Of a stretch of DNA of 64,000 nt, positions 58,681-64,000 are shown piece by piece; position 1 is the first letter of the stretch; every line of letters begins with the position of its first letter. This stretch comes from Nageia nagi. Taxonomy: Eukaryota > Pinophyta. The stretch covers positions 212,784,001-212,848,000 of the forward strand of contig JBITNC010000001.1 in assembly GCA_050084985.1 (NCBI GenBank), written 5' to 3'. A model generated the notes under the pieces. That model searched no databases. It was not told the origin of the DNA and worked only from the letters and a program-made list of their open reading frames with translations. Both the position numbers and the translations under genes were made by a program.

Positions 58681-59070
58681 TGTTAGGAACTAGTAAGTTC
58701 CTAAATGGGATTCTAACATAATAATAGTAAATATGAACTAAAGAAATTACTCAATATCACAATCATAAGCAATACAAACTCAAATATAACAATATAGTAA
58801 TATATTGGTATTACTAAAATCCAAAATGAATCATGGACCACCTTGAGGGGGCTACCTCATTTTCAACTTAATAATATATTTTCCAAGATGATTACTATTT
58901 TATTCTTAAAAAGTATTTATAGTCTACCTACCCAAACCCTAATAATCCATTCAATACAAAATGGTGATTCACATTACAAATATATCAAGTACTTACATTT
59001 AATAAAAGCCTATAGTCTCATTAATAAACTAGTATATTCTAAGTAAATGTTAGGATGTGGGATCATAACA
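58681..59070 (-). repeat. 3' LTR of the chromovirus
   Basis: Ends TGTTAGGAAC...GATCATAACA. The first 25 bp recur at 63976-64000 with small differences. The first 23 bases contain the imperfect palindrome TAGGAAC...GTTCCTA. Confidence 0.85.
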
Positions 59071-59083
59071 TGCCACCCTTCTT
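59071..59083 (-). other. Polypurine tract
   Basis: On the minus strand AAGAAGGGTGGCA, abutting the 3' LTR. Confidence 0.7.
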
Positions 59084-59099
59084 AAGAGACAAATTTTTC

Positions 59100-60290
59100 C
59101 TCAAAGCTAAAAATTAGAAAATTATTGCTATATTTGGTGGAGAGTCTCCCATGTTGCATCTTTAGAAGCTAAGCCATGTCATTGGATAAAGAATTTAGTA
59201 ATAGTGCAATTATGAAGTTGGCATGTGCTTCAGTCTAGAATGACCTCAAGTTCAACCATGATGGATCCTTCCTTAATAAATTTTGGTAATTTAATTTGGA
59301 CTATGGTTTGGGAGCCAAGTACTTGATTAAGGTATGAGATATGGAAAATAGGGTGAATTTTGGATGATGCTGGAAGTGCCAACTTGTATATTGCAGGGTT
59401 GATACATTGAAGTATCTTATAAGTTCCATAGAATCATTGGCCCAATTTTTCGGGACCTTTTAGTTTAAGAGATGTTTGTTGGTATGGTTGAAGTCTCAAG
59501 AAAATCATGTCACCTTCCTAAAACTATAACTCAACCCATTATTTATCAACTTACTATTTCATTTGATGTTGAGCCATTTGAAGATTTTCTTGAAGGATGC
59601 AAATTATCTCTCCTTAATTTGATAAGGTAGTGTCTACTACTTGGACATACGTGCTTCTTGGGATATAAGAGGTAATTATGGGAAAAGGTTGACCATACAT
59701 GGATTCATATGGAGTCATCTTGATGGATGTATAATCGAAAGTGTTATACCACCATTATACTAAGGGAATCCATTTTACCCAATGGACTGATTAGGTAGAT
59801 GCAAAGCAATGGAGATATGTTTCTAAGAATTTATTAATAATCTCTTTTTGATAATCTATTTAAGGGTTATATGTTGAGATATATTGCATTTAGTACCCAA
59901 AAGTTTGAAGAACTTTAACTAGAACTTAGTGGTGAATGTTGGGTCATGATCACTAACAATGATGGATGGCATACCATGGAGTTTAAAAATATTATCAAGG
60001 AAAAGTTGCACAATAGTTACAACTTTATAAGGATGTGCCAAGGGGAAGAAATGTGCATATTTGGAGATTTGATTCATTATTACCATGATAATAGCTTTTC
60101 TATATGATTTTCAAACGCATTCAATAAAATCCATTAAGATATCTCTCTAGGTACACTCAGGTATGGGTAGAGGTTGAAGCAATCCTAGGGTTCCCACTAT
60201 CTCACCTTTCTTTCATTGAAAAACATCACATTTTGATACAAATTTCTTGATATCTTATTTCATACTTGGCCAATAGAAGGAGTGAAGTAC
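59100..60290 (-). pseudogene. Integrase with chromodomain-like tail (chromovirus)
   Basis: Decayed integrase core fragments run from about 60200 downwards. At about 59720-59680 is the plant gypsy segment T-P-Y-E-S-M-Y-G-Q-P. At 59420-59350 is L-P-A-S-S-K-I-H-P-I-F-H-I-S-Y-L, the end of the integrase C-terminal region. At about 59220-59120 are F-I-Q-W-H-G-L-A-S-K-D-A-T-W-E, the pattern of a chromodomain. Such chromodomains steer integration to marked chromatin. Many stops. Confidence 0.78.
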
Positions 60291-60665
60291 TCATTGATAG
60301 GTTTTTAGAAACCTAGAATGCTAGCTATTGATGTCAAATGCAACTCTTGAAGTATCTATTCTCTTCATAAAGAGTTTATTGATAAAGCAATATGACCTTT
60401 AAATCATAGAATTCCATTATGCTAATGTAACTCTATCTTGAAGTAATTCTTATTTAACCTGGTTGATTCATTAATGAATTAGGTAGGAAAGAGCCTAAAA
60501 CATCATGGGCTCCTCAAATTTTTGAGAAAGAGCATTAATAAACAACATTCTTAGTGCCTTTTTTATACATAATCTTGTAGTCATACCTTAAGAGTTTAGG
60601 AATCCACTTTTATTATTTAGGGGTGGAGATGCATTGTTCCAAGAAGTATTTCAAACTATGATGGT

Positions 60666-61070
60666 CTATTCTGATGCTAAAATGATGATCGATGAGGTAG
60701 GGCCTCCAACATTGAATTGCATGGATAATTGCAAGCATTTATTTTTCATATGTGGATTTGGCCAAATTATGACTTGAAAGAGCCTTACTTGTGAAAGCCA
60801 AGGTTTCCCTTCTTGCATTAATATAGCTCTAAGTCCTACTCCCAAGGCATCACTTTCAATGATAAAAGTTTTAGAGAAATCTAGCATAACCAATACTAGG
60901 GTTGAGCATTTGGTGGCCTTTAGTTGATGAAATGTTTTTTTGATAGCTATTGACCAATTGAAAGCATTATTTTTCAATAGGGTTGTTAGGGGAGCTATAA
61001 TCTTTCCATAATCTTTCAAAAATTTATGGTAATATCTTATCAATCCAAATAAATCTTCCAATCCTTTCAA
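60666..61070 (-). pseudogene. RNase H region of the chromovirus polymerase
   Basis: A 134-codon open remnant begins in the RT connection (L-F-G-L-I-R-Y-Y-H-K-F-L-K-D-Y-G, then A-P-L-T-T-L-L-K). It runs into RNase H with F-I-I-E-S-D-A-L-G-V-G-L-R-A-I-L-M-Q-E-G, where the first catalytic Asp is kept. RNase H removes the RNA strand after cDNA synthesis. Confidence 0.85.
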
Positions 61071-61099
61071 GGAGTTGGGCAGGGGCCATGTTTATATCC

Positions 61100-61645
61100 T
61101 TAATCTTTAGTTGATTCACCTTAACACCTTTAAAATAATGTGTTCAAGGTACTTGAGCTCTTGATGGCTAAAAGAACATTTATAGCACTAGGTGTACAAA
61201 TAGTTCTCTTAGAGAAGTTGCAATTTTTGACCTAGGTAGATGAAGTGATCCTTCCAAGTTTTGCTATAGATAAAAATATCATCAAAGAAAATTAAAATTA
61301 ATTTTCAAAGAAAAAGGTGGAATACCTAGTTCATCAAACTTTGAAATGTAGAATGTGTGTTGGTAAGAACAAATTATATCACGAGGAACTCATAATGGCC
61401 TTCATGAGTGCAAAAAGTAATTTTGGGAATGTCTTCTTCATGTAATCAGATTTGATGGTACCAAACCAAAGGTCTATTTCGGAGAAATTTTTTACATCAT
61501 GTAATTCGTCTAGTAATTCATTGATGATAGGGATGGGAAACTTATCCTTGATGGTGATTTTATTGAGACCCCGAAAGTCAATATACATTTGCCATGATCC
61601 ATATTTCTTATGAATCAATATAACTAGAGATGAGTAAAGAATCAT
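61100..61645 (-). pseudogene. Reverse transcriptase of the chromovirus
   Basis: 61645-61379 reads I-H-K-K-Y-G-S-W-Q-M-Y-I-D-F-R-G-L-N-K, then K-D-K-F-P-I-P-I-I-N-E-L-L-D-E-L and F-S-E-I-D-L, all standard Ty3/gypsy RT blocks. The Y-x-D-D equivalent, F-D-D-I-F-I-Y-S, appears near 61290-61260 after a frame change. The order fits the RNase H part that follows directly. Confidence 0.85.
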
Positions 61646-62064
61646 GCTAGGATGAATGATGCTAGATTATAACATTTCATTAACCAACTTTTCTATTTCA
61701 TCCTTATTTAAGAAAGGATAATGGTAAGGCTGAATGTTGGGTGGTTAAATTTTTGTAATTAATTGAATTTCATGGTCATGAGGATGATGGAGAGGTAATC
61801 CATGGGGTTCCTCAAGGATGACTACATGATGAGTATGCACTTACTATAATTCTTGTACTTTTGGTAACTCTTACATGGCTGGTTGAATAGAAAATAGTTT
61901 TCTTATCACTCCTTTACCACCTTTCTTCAATAATTTCTCCATGCAATGAGAACTAATAATTTAGGACTATCTTACCTTAAGTCCTTTGAGAGTGTATTTG
62001 TAGTCATTGAACTTGAATTGCATCCATAGCTCACAAAAATTCTAGATAACAAGGCCTAATCTCA

Positions 62065-62337
62065 TCAACCACTATATTCCAAGGACCATATCACATCCAC
62101 CCAATGGTCATACATGTCACCATGCATCTTGTAGTCACCCATACTAAGCTTGATATTTTGACACCAACCTTTGTAAGCAATTTTACCTCCATTCCCAATC
62201 ATTACCTCAAAATTATTTTGTGGGTAGATGTAAGAGTGGATCTTTATGGCCACATTAAGATCTACAAAATTATGAGTGCTTCCTAAATCCAACAATATTA
62301 TCAACATTTGGCCTTTAAAATATCCCTTAACTTTCAT
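62065..62337 (-). pseudogene. Aspartic protease of the chromovirus
   Basis: The core reads I-I-L-L-D-L-G-S-T-H-N-F-V-D, the plant gypsy D-S-G-S/A-T/S-H-N-F motif with Leu after the Asp, as in the other gypsy protease at 3469-3765. Downstream W-x-Q-N-I-K-L-S-M-G-D-Y fits the protease middle part. It ends in W-S-L-E-Y-S-G, close to the usual G-x-x-W-L position. Confidence 0.82.
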
Positions 62338-62349
62338 AGTCTATAGAGA

Positions 62350-63409
62350 ATTAAAACCATAGAGTGCATTGTAGAAAAAGTTTAGGAATAATTCATTATG
62401 TTGGTCTACCTCTTTTTCAATATCTTCCATTGCATCCTCAAAATCCTCTTTAGATGGATCCTCAGGAGCTTTCGCATCCAACACATATAGTTTTTGGGTA
62501 GCATAATGATGATCCCATGTAAATTTTTCACCATAATTATAATAGAGTTCTTTCTCCTTCTATTCCTCCATATCAACAAGGGTTAGTATCTTAACTGGTA
62601 GGGAGTATACCAGCTTTAAACCACCTTGAGATGGTTGTAATTTCCAAGTAAGGTGCTTGGTGTATTTATGTTGTGTATTGAATTTATCTTCCACCAACTT
62701 GGCAAGATTTTTTATCATGTTGTTTGGATTGAATATTTTGAATTTCACTTGAATTTACTCCTTCAATCCACTAATGAAATAACTTTGATAGAATGCATCA
62801 TCTAGTCCTTTTGTATGGTTATCCAATTTCCAAAATTCTATTTGATATTTTCAAATTGCATTTATTTAGCATAATTTATTGAATGCATTGGCAAAATATG
62901 CAAAGGAATTAGGGATGAATATGATAAGGAGATTTTGGGTAAATTCCCCTAAGATGGGATTTCATTTTCCTTTTTGAACCATTAGTACCATTGGAAGGCC
63001 TCACACTTAAGATGAAATGAGGCAAGATTGACTTTATGATCTTTGAGAATTTGATTTAGAGAAAATTATTACTCATCCAAGTACACCCAATTAGTAGCAT
63101 CATCACCATCAAATATTGGAAAGTCCAATTTAATTTTTTATGAAAGGAAAAAAGTTGGTTATGATCCTTGAAAATTATTAATACTTTGTCTAGTGTATAG
63201 TTTAAATTGATTTGATCCACTTGCATATGCTTATTCAAGAGTTTGAACCTTTCAATTAATATTAACAAAAAGTTAGTAGAGATCGCTTGTATTATTTTAG
63301 TAATCTCTTCATGATCCATGGGAATGGGTTTGTCTCATATTATTACTACCAAAGATTCAATTTTTTGTGATAATTTTTCCATGTCCTAGGATCTTTGACC
63401 ATCTACCAT
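62350..63409 (-). pseudogene. gag: gag of the chromovirus
   Basis: A likely ATG is at 63407-63409, followed by a stop after eight codons. Decayed capsid fragments include 63319-63056 and 62748-62560. The nucleocapsid knuckle at about 62545-62510 reads L-Y-Y-N-Y-G-E-K-F-T-W-D-H-H-Y. In the family this is C-x2-C...H-x-C, so all three Cys positions are Tyr (TAT instead of TGT). The frame ends just before the protease. Confidence 0.75.
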
Positions 63410-63960
63410 CTTGCTATTTTATGAACTGCTATTTTTAGAAACTACTATTTTAAAAAATTTAAAAAGTGTATGGGTGCTATATGTCAAAATGATTAGCATG
63501 AAAAAATAATCATAACGAGATAGGCTAATATTTCTTTTCTTTTAAATAATCATTACTAAAGGTAACAAACTAAACTTATCAAAAACATCTAAGTCTTCAC
63601 CATTTGAGAGATACTAGCCTTTGAATTTTTTACCCATTTTGGATGTTACTATTTTGGATAAGATTAAGTATGATTCATGAAGGAAAATTTTTATTTTCAT
63701 AAATTATAGTAGTTTATAGTAAGAAGATCGATGCATAATGAATGCATGGAAGATAGATGGGTGTGATAAAAATGATGTGAAATGAAATAGGGTATGAATT
63801 TTTTTTTTGGTAGAATTTTAGCTATGAAATGGATAAAATGTAGTGTTCTAACTCAATGTGACTTGGTGTTCTAGAGAAATTTTGGTAGAGGTTTGGCTAT
63901 GAAATAGAAAAATGTAAGGTTCCAACTTGATGTGACCTTCCCCATAAATGCCAAAATTGG

Positions 63961-63975
63961 AGCTCTGATACTACA
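63961..63975 (-). other. Primer binding site, initiator tRNA-Met-like
   Basis: On the minus strand TGTAGTATCAGAGCT follows the LTR end directly. The core TATCAGAGC is shared with the site at 5611-5623. Confidence 0.7.
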
Positions 63976-64000
63976 TGTTAGGAACCTGCAAGTTCCTAAA
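63976..64000 (-). repeat. Start of the chromovirus 5' LTR (cut off)
   Basis: TGTTAGGAAC, then CTGCAAGTTCCTAAA, repeats the first 25 bases of 58681-59070 with two or three differences. The rest lies beyond the window. Confidence 0.85.

Larger units (their letters stand above)
58681..64000 (-). mobile_element. Chromovirus (Ty3/gypsy with chromodomain), cut by the window end
   Basis: The left LTR (58681-59070) is the 3' LTR; the other LTR begins at 63976 with the same TGTTAGGAAC. Minus-strand gag, protease, RT, RNase H, integrase and a chromodomain-like C-terminus are all present in the usual order. A purine tract is at 59071-59083 and an initiator tRNA-Met-like primer site at 63961-63975. The right-hand LTR and target duplication lie outside the window. 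All frames have stops, so this copy is inactive. Confidence 0.88.

Noticed and set aside
1-64000. tRNA, rRNA, CRISPR array, bacterial operons
   Set aside because: No cloverleaf with A/B boxes, no conserved rRNA segment and no regularly spaced direct repeats with unique spacers were seen; the sequence is eukaryotic nuclear DNA.

Overview
This window looks like nuclear DNA of a land plant with a large, old, repeat-rich genome. The evidence is plant-type Ty3/gypsy elements primed by initiator tRNA-Met, plant mobile domain (PMD) reading frames, a pentatricopeptide-repeat (PPR) pseudogene, plant CACTA and hAT transposases, and a degenerate TTTAGGG-like telomeric block. A gymnosperm or another big-genome seed plant is my guess, but nothing here proves it. 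The DNA is AT-rich. I see no intact protein-coding gene, tRNA, rRNA or CRISPR. Nearly every recognisable coding stretch is transposon-derived and broken by stops and frameshifts.

Layout. 1-1331 is non-coding. 1337-6745 is a complete short Ty3/gypsy element on the minus strand, with both LTRs, a CATTA target duplication, a PBS and a PPT. It carries only gag and protease. 6751-14480 is mostly non-coding DNA with several short tandem duplications (the clearest is 225 bp at 8726-9175) and a probable solo LTR (11836-12894). 14500-17300 is a decayed LINE on the minus strand. 17300-19260 is a plus-strand PPR pseudogene interrupted by a small CACTA element (17435-18643). 19262-21720 shows little. 21721-30034 is an LTR element with gag on the minus strand, a PMD frame on the opposite strand and no polymerase. 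30430-32218 is a second PMD pseudogene. 32850-37240 is an autonomous-type CACTA (TNP2, DUF4218 and DUF4216 regions) on the minus strand.

From 37640 to 57898, on the minus strand, lie pieces of a gene-like protein family I do not recognise. It has two Cys-rich clusters and two convincing exons with GT-AG splice sites. It was split by a 17.3-kb Tat-type Ty3/gypsy element (38196-55456, AAATG target duplication), and a solo LTR lies between its exons (56099-57493, ATGCA duplication). The Tat element contains a BED-type hAT transposase pseudogene (about 42700-44890). 58040-58680 is the telomere-like block. Directly beside it starts a minus-strand chromovirus (58681 to beyond the window) with gag, protease, RT, RNase H, integrase and chromodomain.

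The logic of the region is nested insertion: several insertions can be ordered from target duplications and interrupted frames. The best candidate for something undescribed is the unknown Cys-rich gene at 37640-57898. The two polymerase-less LTR elements, one with a 7 x 30-bp gag repeat and one with antisense PMD, come next.
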